From contig CYUG01000017.1 in NCBI GenBank assembly GCA_001403775.1, forward strand, positions 455,766 through 519,765: a stretch of DNA of 64,000 bases, in the 5' to 3' direction. The DNA is from Dermabacter indicis. GTDB taxonomy: Bacteria; Actinomycetota; Actinomycetes; Actinomycetales; Dermabacteraceae. Numbering within the stretch: the first letter of the stretch is position 1; each line of letters opens with the position of its first letter. The notes beneath the pieces are model-generated. The model was not told the origin of the DNA. It searched no databases and saw only the letters and a program-made list of their open reading frames with translations. The position numbers and the translations under genes are program-made. Shown here one piece after another: positions 27,424 to 39,797 of the stretch.

Positions 27424-29130
27424 ATGACCGAGCTCCGCTCCGCCCACGCCTCCTCCCTCACGAGCCCAAGCCGCCGTACCGTTCTTCGCGGAAGTGTCGC
27501 GGCCGGCGCCCTCGGTGCCGTCGCGGCCGCAAGCACAGGCTCCGCGATCGCCGAAGAAACCCCCGTGACCACCACCGAAGCGACCGAGGTCAATGACCTC
27601 GCGCCCGCCGATACCGGTCTTGAATGGCTCGTTGTTGACCACCACGTGCATTCGCTCTACAGCCACGACGCGAAGTACACGATGGACATGATCATGGATA
27701 AGGCCGAGGAGTTCGGCGTGGACGTCATTGCGTTCACCGAGCACTCCAACTGGGGCCACGCCAACAAGGGCGGCGTGTGGGAGGCGAACCGCCTCATTCG
27801 CAAGGCCCGCGACGAGCGCAAGCTCATGGTTCTTCAGGGCATCGAGTGGTACATCCCGGCTGCCGAGCACTGCACCGTGCTCATCGCTCCCGGCATTAAT
27901 GAGGCGCGTGTGCTGCGCAGCTTTGAGCTCGAGTTCGATGGCAAGCTCAACGGCTGGGAGAAGCCGGAGCCCGGCACGGACGAGGAAAAATTCCAGGAAG
28001 AGAAGGCGTGCGAGGCCATCGCCTGGCTCGGCGAGCAAAAGAGCGCGGGCTTCATTGATGATGCGATCGTGATCGCGAACCACCCGAGCCGCTATTGCAT
28101 CGATTCGCCGCGTGAGCTTCGCGCGTGGCACGACGCCGACCGTGACATTTACCTCGGTATGGAAGGTGCCCCCGGCGCCCAGGGCTCGGCCTTCGGCCTC
28201 AATCGCGACCCGAAGTTCCAGCGCGGCGAATACGAGAACAGCCGTCGCCCGGACTCCTCACCGCACTACCCCGACGAAGCTCTCCGCACGCGCGGCGGCT
28301 TCGACTACCTCACCTCGGTCGTGGGCGGCATGTGGGACTCGCTGCTCTCTGAGGGCCGCCGCTACTGGATCACCTCGAATTCCGACTTCCACCTCAAGAC
28401 CCACGACACCTACCGCGTGGGCGACTACCCGAAGGGTGACGGCTGGGAGGAAGGCGCGAGCCTCGGCAACTTCAACCGTGCGGGCCGCCGCCCCGTGCCC
28501 GTCAACACGAACGAAGCTCAGGGCGGAAGCGACTACTGGCCCGGCCAGTTCTCCCGCACGCACGTGGGTGCGACGAGCCGCTCCTACGAGGCAGTCATGG
28601 AGGCCATGCGCGCCGGTCGTATCTGGATCGAGCACGGCCACCTCATCTCCGGTCTTGAGGTTGTGCTCTTCGCGAAGGATGAGAGTGCCGATCCCGTGAC
28701 CCTCGGCGACACCCTCAAGGTCAAGCGCGGAACCGAACTTGGCCTGCGCGTGACCGTCACGCCCACCACGAAGAAGAACTCGGCGAGCATCCTGCCGAAG
28801 CTCGCCCACATCGACCTCATCCGTGGCCTCGTCACCGGCCCGGTCGAGGACGTCAACACGACTACGACACCCACGACCAAGGTTGTCGACAGCAAGGTAA
28901 CGGCCGATCACGGTCTTGAGCCGTTCACGGTCGAATTTGACCTCGGCGCTGTGGAAGAAGACGGCTACATCCGCCTGCGCGGCAGCGATGGCAACCGTTC
29001 GGGTGAAGGCCCGATGGGCAGCGATGTTGACCCGGCCGGCCCCATTCCCCACGGTGGCGAGAACGGCGAAGGAAGCCCGTGGATCGACACGTGGATGTAC
29101 ACCAACCCGATCTTCTTTGAAGTGGCGTGA
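27424..29130 (+). CDS. Tat-exported PHP-domain phosphoesterase
   Basis: 568 residues from ATG 27424. The signal is SPSRRTVLRGSVAAG, a twin-arginine motif, which fits export of a folded metalloenzyme. The PHP domain starts with VVDHHVHSLYSHDAKY and continues with AFTEHSNWGH, GIEWYIP, IANHPSR and SNSDFHLK, giving the usual His/Asp/Glu/Cys-type metal ligands. The C-terminus is a beta-rich domain. The substrate is unknown, but it is followed by a second Tat-exported phosphodiesterase-like protein. Confidence 0.8.
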   Translation: MTELRSAHASSLTSPSRRTVLRGSVAAGALGAVAAASTGSAIAEETPVTTTEATEVNDLAPADTGLEWLVVDHHVHSLYSHDAKYTMDMIMDKAEEFGVDVIAFTEHSNWGHANKGGVWEANRLIRKARDERKLMVLQGIEWYIPAAEHCTVLIAPGINEARVLRSFELEFDGKLNGWEKPEPGTDEEKFQEEKACEAIAWLGEQKSAGFIDDAIVIANHPSRYCIDSPRELRAWHDADRDIYLGMEGAPGAQGSAFGLNRDPKFQRGEYENSRRPDSSPHYPDEALRTRGGFDYLTSVVGGMWDSLLSEGRRYWITSNSDFHLKTHDTYRVGDYPKGDGWEEGASLGNFNRAGRRPVPVNTNEAQGGSDYWPGQFSRTHVGATSRSYEAVMEAMRAGRIWIEHGHLISGLEVVLFAKDESADPVTLGDTLKVKRGTELGLRVTVTPTTKKNSASILPKLAHIDLIRGLVTGPVEDVNTTTTPTTKVVDSKVTADHGLEPFTVEFDLGAVEEDGYIRLRGSDGNRSGEGPMGSDVDPAGPIPHGGENGEGSPWIDTWMYTNPIFFEVA

Positions 29131-29218
29131 TTGCAGCTTCCTGAACGCGTAAGGGCTCGGGCCCGCGGTAGCGTCTCGCGGGTCCGGGCCCTTCGCCATG
29201 AACGAAAGGATTTCTTAC

Positions 29219-30154
29219 GTGATGCCCTTCAACCGTCGGACCTTCCTGACCGCCGCCGCAGCTACCGCCGCGAGCGCTACCGCCCTCACCCCCGCGACCG
29301 CTTCGCCGCTCTACGAGCGCCACGAAAACGACACGCCGCGCCTTCTCGACGACCCCTTCGATACGAGCCTCGATAACCCCGCGCCCGAGGGCTGGGAGCC
29401 GAAGAGCCCGCTGAAGCGCGCCCACGCCCACAATGACTACCTGCACGAGCACCCGTTGTGGGACGCGCTCGCGGAAGGCTTCTGCTCGGTTGAGGCTGAC
29501 GTGTGGTTCGAGGGCGGCAAGATTCTGCTCGGGCACACGCGCCTCGGCGTGCTGAGCGGCCGCTCGCTCGAGGAGTACTACGTGAAACCCCTCGCGGCGC
29601 TCGTGCGCTCGAATGGCGGTCACGTGTTCCCCGGCTATGACGGCCCTTTCCAGCTCCTCATCGACATCAAGGATCAGGGGGAGAAGCAGCTGCCCGCGAT
29701 TGAGCAGATGCTCGCGCCGTACAGCGACGTGTTCTGGCACGTGGATCGTTGCGGCGAGGTCGTCGAGAACCCCGTGCGCGTCGTGTACACGGGCGGTCGG
29801 CCGTTCGATCTCATTAAGGACAATCCGGAGCGTTTCGGTTCGGCCGACGGTCACATGGGCGACCTCGGTGGCGTGGCGCGCCCGCTCGAGATGCCGCTTG
29901 TGTCGGAAAGTTGGAGCGAGTGGGGTTGGCAGGGCTTTGGCGAACGGCCGGAGGAGCAGTTCCGTTCGCTTAAGGAGTTTTCCGACGCTGCCCACGCAAT
30001 GGATGCGTGCTCACGCCTGTGGGGCGCCCCATCGGCGCTTCCGAAGCGCCGCGAGATCCTGTGGCAGATGCAGCTCGATGCGGGCATCGATCTCATTAAC
30101 GCCGATCACTTGCCGGAGCTGCGCGCGTTCCTTCTCGAGCGCGGGGCCGCCTAA
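29219..30154 (+). CDS. Tat-exported PI-PLC/GDPD-like phosphodiesterase
   Basis: About 311 residues. The GTG at 29219 is favoured because GAAAGGA lies 8 bases upstream; ATG 29222 is next. The signal PFNRRTFLTAAAATA is a twin-arginine signal. AHAHNDYLHEHPLWDAL, SVEADVWFEGGKILLGHT and LLIDIKD give the TIM-barrel catalytic His/Glu/Asp pattern of the PI-PLC-like superfamily (close to the AIM6-like group). It may release phosphate from extracellular phosphodiesters with its PHP neighbour. Confidence 0.78.
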   Translation: MMPFNRRTFLTAAAATAASATALTPATASPLYERHENDTPRLLDDPFDTSLDNPAPEGWEPKSPLKRAHAHNDYLHEHPLWDALAEGFCSVEADVWFEGGKILLGHTRLGVLSGRSLEEYYVKPLAALVRSNGGHVFPGYDGPFQLLIDIKDQGEKQLPAIEQMLAPYSDVFWHVDRCGEVVENPVRVVYTGGRPFDLIKDNPERFGSADGHMGDLGGVARPLEMPLVSESWSEWGWQGFGERPEEQFRSLKEFSDAAHAMDACSRLWGAPSALPKRREILWQMQLDAGIDLINADHLPELRAFLLERGAA

Positions 30155-30172
30155 AACATCCTTCGCGAAGGC

Positions 30173-33016
<2,844 letters not shown>

Positions 33017-33256
33017 GTGTTCCTCCATAGGGGCGCCCAGCGGGCGTTGGTCACGCTTTAAGCCTAGACCCGAGTGCGGCTCGGTGTTTGCTGACGGAGC
33101 GGTCCGGGCGTTTCTGCAAAACTTGGTAGTTATGAAGTGACATACAAAACGGGGAAAACGCTGGTCACGAGATGGTTATAAATGTAAAGATAGTGGAGCT
33201 CGCGCCGGCGAAGTCGCATCCAACGAAACGTTTCAACCCCAAGGAGACTTAAGCCA

Positions 33257-34585
33257 GTGAGCGCCACTGACACGGCCTCGATGCCGGCCGTTCCGGCGTC
33301 GGACCACGCCCACGTACTCGAGGCGACCCCAGAAACCCTTCCCCAAGACTCCCGGCCCCTGCCGGACCTTCCCGCCGGCGCATGGTGGCCGGTCGCCGCG
33401 TCGATCTTCGCGATCGCGTGGGGCGGCAACGAATTCACCCCGCTCCTCGTGATGTACCGCGAGGTCTCCCACTTCTCCGATCTCGTTGTTGACGGTCTCC
33501 TTGGCGCCTACGTTCTCGGCATAGTGCCAGCCCTCATGATCGGCGGTCCCCTCTCCGACGTCTACGGCCGCCGCCCCGTGCTGCTGCCCGCCGCACCGCT
33601 CAGCTTCCTCGGCAGCCTCATGCTTCTGCTCGGCCCCGGCTCGCCCCTCATGATCGGCATCGGCCGCATCCTGTGCGGGCTCGCGCTCGGGCTCGTCATG
33701 GCAATCGGCACCGCATGGATTAAAGAACTTTCCGACGCTTCCGGAGCCAACCCCGCCGCCGGTGCCCGCAGGGCCTCGCTCGCCCTCACCACGGGCTTCC
33801 TTGCGGGAGCTCTCGTGGCCGCAATGCTCGCGCAATGGGGCCCTTGGCCCACGCGAACCTCGTACGTTCTGCACCTGGCTCTTACCGTCGTGACCGGCCT
33901 GTGGCTTTTCACCGCGCCCGAGACGCGCAAGCCGGGCCACCTTCCCAAGGAAAACGAGCCGGCTTCGGGCGCCGAGACGCTCATGTCGAAGCTCCTCGTG
34001 CCGAAGGCCGCGCACAAGCGCTTCCTCCGCGTTGTGCTCCCCGTCGCCCCGTGGGTGTTCGGTGCGTGCGGCACCGCCTACGCCGTTCTGCCCGCCCTGC
34101 TCAAGGACCGCGCTGGCGACTTCCCGATTGCCTTCGCGGGCCTCATGACCGCCGTGACCCTCGGCTTCGGCGTGGGCATTCAGACCATCGGCAAGAAGAT
34201 CGACACGCACCGAAGCGCGCGTGCCTCCGTGATCGCCATGGCGATCGTCGCGACCGGCGCCGTGTTCGCCGCCGGTGCCGCCTCGACGACGAGCCTCACG
34301 ATCGGCCTCATCGCCGCCGCGATCCTCGGCTGCGGCTACGGACTCGCGCTCGTTGCCGGTCTGAGCGAGGTGCAGCGCCTCGCTGGTCCCGACGACCTCG
34401 CGGGCCTCACCTCGGTGTTCTATTCGATCGCCTACCTCGGCTTCTTCGTGCCGATGCTTTTCGCGGCACTCAGCACGATCTTCAGCTACACCACGATGCT
34501 CATCGCGGGCGCCGTGCTCGCGATCCTCACGCTCATCGAGGTCGCGCTCGCCTGGCAGTCGCACCTGCCCGGCGCCCACGAGTAA
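33257..34585 (+). CDS. MFS transporter
   Basis: 442 residues, twelve membrane helices. The loop 2-3 motif is GGPLSDVYGRRPVLL, the MFS A motif. GTG start with AAGGAG upstream. No substrate can be assigned; drug or metabolite efflux is possible. A strong terminator follows, whose U-tract was the target of the composite transposon. Confidence 0.88.
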   Translation: MSATDTASMPAVPASDHAHVLEATPETLPQDSRPLPDLPAGAWWPVAASIFAIAWGGNEFTPLLVMYREVSHFSDLVVDGLLGAYVLGIVPALMIGGPLSDVYGRRPVLLPAAPLSFLGSLMLLLGPGSPLMIGIGRILCGLALGLVMAIGTAWIKELSDASGANPAAGARRASLALTTGFLAGALVAAMLAQWGPWPTRTSYVLHLALTVVTGLWLFTAPETRKPGHLPKENEPASGAETLMSKLLVPKAAHKRFLRVVLPVAPWVFGACGTAYAVLPALLKDRAGDFPIAFAGLMTAVTLGFGVGIQTIGKKIDTHRSARASVIAMAIVATGAVFAAGAASTTSLTIGLIAAAILGCGYGLALVAGLSEVQRLAGPDDLAGLTSVFYSIAYLGFFVPMLFAALSTIFSYTTMLIAGAVLAILTLIEVALAWQSHLPGAHE

Positions 34586-34600
34586 ACCCTTAGAGCACAC

Positions 34601-34672
34601 GCACGGCTACACGCGCCGCGCCGAAGCCCCCTTCCTGGCTCTCGACGCATGCGGGTGTAGCCGTGCTTTCTT
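34601..34672 (+). terminator. MFS terminator, interrupted by the transposon
   Basis: GCACGGCTACAC (34601-34612) pairs with GTGTAGCCGTGC (34655-34666), followed by TTTCTT. The inserted element starts at the next base. On the far side (44422) the sequence resumes with TT, so the original tract was TTTCTTTT. Confidence 0.8.
34665..34672. repeat. Left target-site duplication of the composite transposon
   Basis: GCTTTCTT, identical to 44414-44421 on the same strand. Confidence 0.9.
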
Positions 34673-36097
34673 GGCTTTTCACGAACGAGGGTGTAGCGCG
34701 GGTCTGAACCCTCCGGCTTCGAGCAGCGACCGAGCGATGTAGTGGGTGAGGTTGCGGAAGCCGAGGGCGGAGCCGCGGAGGTGTTCGAGTCGCCCGTTGA
34801 TGGCCTCGGTCGGGTCGTTGCTGGTGCCGGGGCGGTCGAAGAACGCGAGGATGTCGCCCGCCCGCTGCTTCATGGTCCGGCCGAGCTTGCGGACCTCGAC
34901 GAGCGCCGCGGGAACGCCGCTGCTGATCGCAGCGATCACCTCCTGCATCATCGCCTTCGCTTTCTTCTTATCGGGCTCCCGGTAGGCCGCGACGATGCGC
35001 TGGTAGATGCCCCAGGTCGCCTCGACTTCGACGTGCTCCTCGCTCGCGAACACTGCGTCCAGGCGTGCCCGCTGCCGGTCGGTGAGCAGGCTCGCCCCGG
35101 TGTGCAGGGTGCGGCGGGCTTTGTAGAGCGGGTCGCCCTTGAGCCCGCGGTGACCGGTGGTGTCTTGCTGGACCCGACGCCGGCAGACATCCAGCGCGTC
35201 GCCGGCGAGGCGGACCACGTGGAACGGGTCCATGACGGGGACGGCGTCGGAGAGTTCCTCGGCGGCAGCGGTCTTGAACCCGGCGAAGCCGTCCATCGCG
35301 ACCACCTCGATCCGCTTCGCCCAGTCCGCAGGGCGGGCGGCGAGCCACTGCTTGAACACCGCCTTGGAGCGGCCCTCGACCATGTCCAGCAGCCTCGCCG
35401 ACCCGGTCTTGTTCCTCGCGGGCGTGAGGTCGATGATCACGGTGACGTACTTGTCGCCCAGCCTCGTGTGTCGCCAGACGTGCTCGTCGACACCGATCGT
35501 GGTGACCCCGTCGAACCGGGCGGGGTCGTCAATCAGGCGCCGCTTGCCTTCCGCGAGGACGGCGGCGTTCGCGGCACTCCAGGACACCCCGAGACCTACG
35601 GCGACGCGGGTGACGGTGAGGTGGTCGATGACGATGCCCCGCAGCGCCCACTCCAGGCCGCCGCGGGAGATCTTCGCACGCGGCGCCGCTGCCCGCGTCA
35701 TGTCCTGCCGCCGCGTGCGCCGGCAGTGTCCGGCCGGTACCGGCGCACCCGCACCAGCAGGGTCGTCGGCCGGTGCCCGAACGGCTCGTGCGCCAGTCGA
35801 CGCGTGACCGTGTCCCGCGGCACGCCCTCGACACCGCACTTCCGACACCACGGGTCGTCCTCGACGACGCGGCATTCGATCGTGGCCCGATCCGGCTCGA
35901 TCAGCTGGCCGACGGCGACGAGGCCGAGCTCGTCGAGGCGGCAGAACGTGGTCAGGTCAGGGGTCGCGAAAGTAGGGTGGAGCACGTCGAGGTCTTTCGG
36001 GATGGCGAGCGTGAAGAACTTCCATCATCCGGGAGACCTCGACCCCTACCCGGCCACCGACGCGCTCAACCGACTACACCCTCGTTCATGAAGAGCC
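34673..36097 (-). mobile_element. ISL3-family insertion sequence, left copy
   Basis: 1,425 bp. The outer end reads GGCTTTTCACGAACGAGGG and the inner end, inverted, reads GGCTCTTCATGAACGAGGG. The right copy has GGCTCTTC at its outer end, so this copy has one C-to-T change in its terminal repeat; otherwise I see no difference. The transposase reads leftward. Confidence 0.92.
34679..35985 (-). CDS. ISL3-family transposase, split by a frame change
   Basis: Read from 35985, the N-terminal segment (DLTTFCRLDELGLVAVGQLI, then WCRKCGVEG) is the ISL3 zinc-binding head and stops at 35698. The catalytic part follows in the -1 frame (KISRGGLEWALRGIVIDHL onward) and ends at 34679. DDE residues are in VGVDEHVWR, VVAMDGFAGF and PTEAINGRLEH. 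The break falls where the second Cys pair of the zinc finger is expected. The same break exists in the right copy, so it predates duplication. Programmed -1 frameshifting or internal initiation could keep activity. Confidence 0.85.
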
Positions 36098-36279
36098 GTC
36101 AAAGGGAGCCTCGGGCTGCGATCCTGGTACGGGGCATTCGTGTGGAGAAAGCGTAGTCCAGGTTCTGACCCTGCAGCCCTCGGGTTGTCGACTCGACTAA
36201 CGCCATCTTTGGAGCTGGCCTGCAGGGCGCGCTGACGGTGGGTCAGGGGTCGCCTGCGGAAAGGCCTACGCTGGCGGAC

Positions 36280-36866
36280 TCATGTGTCGAAGTCGATCTC
36301 GATGCGGAATACGTCGGCCCTCAGCCACGAGACCGTGAGCTCCACCGGCTGGTGGTCTCGTGCTGCGGCATCTGTCCGTGAGCGGATCGAGATGACCGGC
36401 GGAAGGACTCGGCGAAGCCGACCAGCTCGTTGTCGATGTACCGGTCACGCGAGAGCGCCAGCACCTGCCGCCTCGGTCCCATCCTCATTCGCCGGCGCAC
36501 CTCGGGCGACGGAGTCTCGAGTCGCCATTCTGTGGTCCGGACGTCAGGTGTGAGTCCCGCATTGCGGACGCTCTGGCTCCATGACGGCGGATGGCAGCGG
36601 CTGATCGTGTAGTCGACCCGACGGGAGACGTACGTGCCGCTGCCCTGCCGTCGCCGCACCAGGTAGCGCCTCTCCAATTCCGCCAACGCCGCCCGCGCGG
36701 TCAGTCGGCTGACACCGAGCTGACCGGCGAGCGCGTCTTCCGACGGAAGCCGGGTACCGACCGGGTGATCTGCGATCTGCTCGGTGAGAGCGTCTGCCGC
36801 GGCCAAATACACCGGGACCTGAGGTGAGGGCTGCTTCGACGTCACGTGGTTGATGGAACTGATCAT
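36280..36866 (-). pseudogene. GntR/PhnF-like regulator with internal deletion
   Basis: From 36866: winged helix PSEDALAGQLGVSRLTARAALAEL and the start of a UTRA ligand domain (VLALSRDRYIDNELVGFAESF). The frame then runs into unrelated residues. The true UTRA end (QPVELTVSWLRADVFRIEID, stop at 36280) is still present in another frame, so the middle of the ligand domain and frame have been lost. The start overlaps the ptxD stop (ATGA). The intact ancestor probably regulated the ptx genes, as PhnF does for phosphonate genes. Confidence 0.75.
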
Positions 36867-37924
36867 ATCGCAGGCGTCGGAACGGGAGATGCGGTGCGCT
36901 GGGGACGGTTGACAGCGCCGTCGGGCACCTCGCCGGCAAGCGCCTGCAGGATAGCCTTGCCAGCATGTTCCTCAATCGCGAGCCTCGCGGAGGCCACAGC
37001 GGACCCGAGGTGCGGAGTAAAGAGAGTGCGGTCCTGCATCGCCCGGAGCTCCTCTGGCACGTCCCGAGGTCGGTCCGGGCGCGAGAGGTCCTCGAACTCG
37101 AACACGTCCGAGGCGAATCCGCCGAGGTGTCCGCGACGTAGCAGCTCAGCCACGGCGACCTCGTCCACTACGGAGCCGCGACCGACGTTGACGAGCAGTG
37201 ACCCCGGACGCATGGATTCCAGTCGGGGCCGGTCGAGCAGGTGCAGGGTGTTCACATCTAGCGGTGCGCAGACCACTACTGCATCGGTGCGCGCCAGCAG
37301 CTCCGACAGCTCCACACGCTCCATCTGCAGATCTTCCTCACCGGACACCGGCGAGGGATCGCAGTAGAGCAGATTCGCCTCGAACCCGCTGAGCAGTCGC
37401 GCCACTGCCCGGCCGAGCCTTCCCGCGCCCACGAGGCCGATTGTCGAGCCCACGAGCGTGCTTCCATAGAGCGTCGGTCGCCATCCTGCGAGGCGGGCCC
37501 GCACCGCGCGGTCTCCTACCGCGATGTTGCGCGCGAGTCCGATGAGCAGACCGACGGCGAGCTCAGCCGTGGGTTCGGTGAGGAGGTCCTCTACCCGCGT
37601 CAGCCAGATCCCGCGCTCGGTGCACGCGTCGGCATCGATGTTGTCGTGGCCCTTGAGAGCGCCGGCGACCACCTGCAGGCGCGGACAGGCGTCGAGGAAC
37701 TCCGCGGTGATTCGATCCGGCATGAACGCCATGAGGGCGTCCGCGTCCGCTGCCCTTCGTCGCAGCTCCGAGGCGGGCAGGCTGCTGTCGCTCTGGTTCG
37801 CGATCACCTCGCAGGTGTCAGTGAGCATCTGAAGGATCAGGGGATGCACCCGGTGGGTGAGGACCACCACCGGGCGGTGGCGGGTCTCCGTCATATGCGC
37901 ATCCATCGGATGTTTGTCTGTCAT
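36863..37924 (-). CDS. ptxD: Phosphite dehydrogenase
   Basis: 353 residues of the D-2-hydroxyacid dehydrogenase family. PtxD-specific stretches are LMAFMPDRI, GALKGHDNIDADACTERGIW and SDVFEFEDLSRPDRP. Catalytic residues equivalent to Pseudomonas stutzeri PtxD are Lys91, Arg249 (NVGRGSVVDE), Glu278 and His305 (FTPHLGSA). The Rossmann loop is GLVGAGRLG, and Asp189 at the end of strand beta-2 favours NAD over NADP. It oxidises phosphite to phosphate with NAD reduction. The start overlaps the ptxC stop, so the genes are coupled. Confidence 0.92.
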   Translation of the reverse strand: MTDKHPMDAHMTETRHRPVVVLTHRVHPLILQMLTDTCEVIANQSDSSLPASELRRRAADADALMAFMPDRITAEFLDACPRLQVVAGALKGHDNIDADACTERGIWLTRVEDLLTEPTAELAVGLLIGLARNIAVGDRAVRARLAGWRPTLYGSTLVGSTIGLVGAGRLGRAVARLLSGFEANLLYCDPSPVSGEEDLQMERVELSELLARTDAVVVCAPLDVNTLHLLDRPRLESMRPGSLLVNVGRGSVVDEVAVAELLRRGHLGGFASDVFEFEDLSRPDRPRDVPEELRAMQDRTLFTPHLGSAVASARLAIEEHAGKAILQALAGEVPDGAVNRPQRTASPVPTPAI

Positions 37925-38769
37925 TGGAACCTCTTCCGCAACGCTCCGCCGAGGGCGTCGACCAGGGTGACTGTGGCTAGGATGACGAGCAGGATTGCGG
38001 CGACCTCGTCGTACTGGAGGGTGCGGAGGGCAGCCATCAGTTCGAAACCGATACCGCCGGCTCCGACGACGCCCACGACCACCGAGGCCCGGAAGTTGAG
38101 CTCCCAGCGGTAAACGGTCGTGTCAGCCATTTGCGGCAGAACCTGCGGCAGGATGCCGTGCAGGATCACCTGCGCCGGGCCGGCACCAGTCGCGCGGGCG
38201 GCCTCGACAGGCGCGTGATCGGCATGCTCGATCGCCTCGGCGAAGAACTTGCCCACCATCCCCGCGGAGTGGATCCCCAGCGCCAGCGCTCCGGGCAGAG
38301 CGCCGAAGCCGACGGCCGCCACGAAGACGATGGCCAGGATCAGCTCCGGCACGGAGCGCAGCACGTTGAGGATGAGCCGGGCGACCCAGTAGACAGCCGG
38401 ATGCGGCGCGGTGTTGCGCGCACCGCACAATGCCAGCGGAACGGAGAGCAGCACCGCCAGTGCGGTGGACGCGATGCTCATCGTCATCGAGTCCCACAGC
38501 GGGCCCCACCAGCTGTTGAGGTTGGTGAAGTCCGGGACCCACATCTCGCTCAGCAGGTCGGCGATGTCCGTCAGTCCGGTGATCATGCGGGCGCCGTCGA
38601 GCATCCCGACGACCCACCAGCTCACCAGCACGGTGACGAGGACGAGTCCGGTGACAGCGACCGAGCGCCTCCAGCCGGACCGTGCCTTGTCGGAGATCCG
38701 CAGGTAGTCCTGCTCTCGCCGCTCGTCCACCAGGCCGACGGTGCTCGCGCTTTCCGTGCTGGTGCTCAC
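37921..38769 (-). CDS. ptxC: Phosphite ABC transporter permease
   Basis: 282 residues, PhnE-like, with about six membrane helices. The EAA loop is visible as HAPVEAARATGAGPAQVILHG, where the ATPase docks. The start overlaps the ptxB stop (ATGA). With ptxA and ptxB it forms a phosphite/phosphonate-class importer; pairing with ptxD points to phosphite. Confidence 0.88.
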   Translation of the reverse strand: MSTSTESASTVGLVDERREQDYLRISDKARSGWRRSVAVTGLVLVTVLVSWWVVGMLDGARMITGLTDIADLLSEMWVPDFTNLNSWWGPLWDSMTMSIASTALAVLLSVPLALCGARNTAPHPAVYWVARLILNVLRSVPELILAIVFVAAVGFGALPGALALGIHSAGMVGKFFAEAIEHADHAPVEAARATGAGPAQVILHGILPQVLPQMADTTVYRWELNFRASVVVGVVGAGGIGFELMAALRTLQYDEVAAILLVILATVTLVDALGGALRKRFQ

Positions 38770-39662
38770 TGGTAGTCCTCAAGGTCGATGTCGAGCAGAG
38801 GTGCGAGCTCGCGCACCGCGTCATAGTCCGCGTCGGTGACCTCTTCGAACCCGGCGGCGTCGAACGGTTCGAGCACCGCCGGGTCCTCGAGGTCCAGGAA
38901 TGTTCTCCGCAGCTTCTCCTTCAGGTCTTCGGGGAGGTCTGACCGCATGGTCCACGGATAGTTGGCGTAAGGCTCGGACTCCTGGACCTTGACGACCGTC
39001 GTGGGGTCGATGAGTCCCTCTTCGACCATGCGCTCATAGATGGGCAGGCTCATGCCCCCGGCATCCGCATTGCCGTTCTGGACCGTCAGGGCCACCGCAT
39101 CGTGAGAGCCGACGTACTGCTCTTCATAGTCGCCGTGGTCAACTCGCAGGTCCGCGTCTTCGGCGAGCATGGCCTTGGGGATCAGATGGCTCGACGTGCT
39201 CGCCTGGTCGCCCCACGCGACAGTCTTGCCGGCGACATCGTCGAGGGATTCGATTCCGGACTCGCTGTTGGCGATGAAGACCGACTGGTAGGTGGGGTCC
39301 TCGCCCTCGACTTCCTGCAGTGCGGCAAAGGGTTCAATGTCGGCCTTCTCCTGCGCGAGGACGTATGACAGCGGGCCGAAGTAGCCGAGATCGAGGCGGC
39401 CGCGGGCCATCGCCTCGATCATCGAGGAGTAGTCGGTCGTCACCACGAGCTCGACCTCCAGCCCCAGCTGCTCCTCGAGGTAACTCTTGAGTGGTTCATT
39501 GTTCTTGATGACCTCCGAGGCATTCTCATCGGGAAGCAGCGCAACCCGAAGGGTTTCGGGGGCGGCGCTTTCCTCGGAGGCGGCAGTGCAGCCGGAGAGG
39601 AGAAGGGCAAAAGCCGTCAGGGCTGCTGTTACGGCTGCGGTGAGGCGGGGGTGTCCAAGCAC
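38766..39662 (-). CDS. ptxB: Phosphite-binding lipoprotein
   Basis: 298 residues, PhnD-like. The signal peptide ends in LLLSGC, a lipobox with Cys25, so the mature protein is tethered to the outer face of the membrane. LRVALLPDENASEV, TTDYSSMIEAMARGRLDLGYFGPLSY and GDQASTSSHLIPKAML are the binding-pocket motifs of PhnD/PtxB proteins. It delivers phosphite to PtxC. Confidence 0.88.
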   Translation of the reverse strand: MLGHPRLTAAVTAALTAFALLLSGCTAASEESAAPETLRVALLPDENASEVIKNNEPLKSYLEEQLGLEVELVVTTDYSSMIEAMARGRLDLGYFGPLSYVLAQEKADIEPFAALQEVEGEDPTYQSVFIANSESGIESLDDVAGKTVAWGDQASTSSHLIPKAMLAEDADLRVDHGDYEEQYVGSHDAVALTVQNGNADAGGMSLPIYERMVEEGLIDPTTVVKVQESEPYANYPWTMRSDLPEDLKEKLRRTFLDLEDPAVLEPFDAAGFEEVTDADYDAVRELAPLLDIDLEDYQ

Positions 39663-39797
39663 GGTGATTCACTCCTGTTTCAGTTGATCGAGGGCGATCG
39701 GGTGGGTCGATTTATAGGTGACGGGTGGGTGCGGAGACTGGGGACAGGGAGGCTCGATCACGAGTCGGTCGTCGACGGGAAGGGAGGCATCCTGAGC

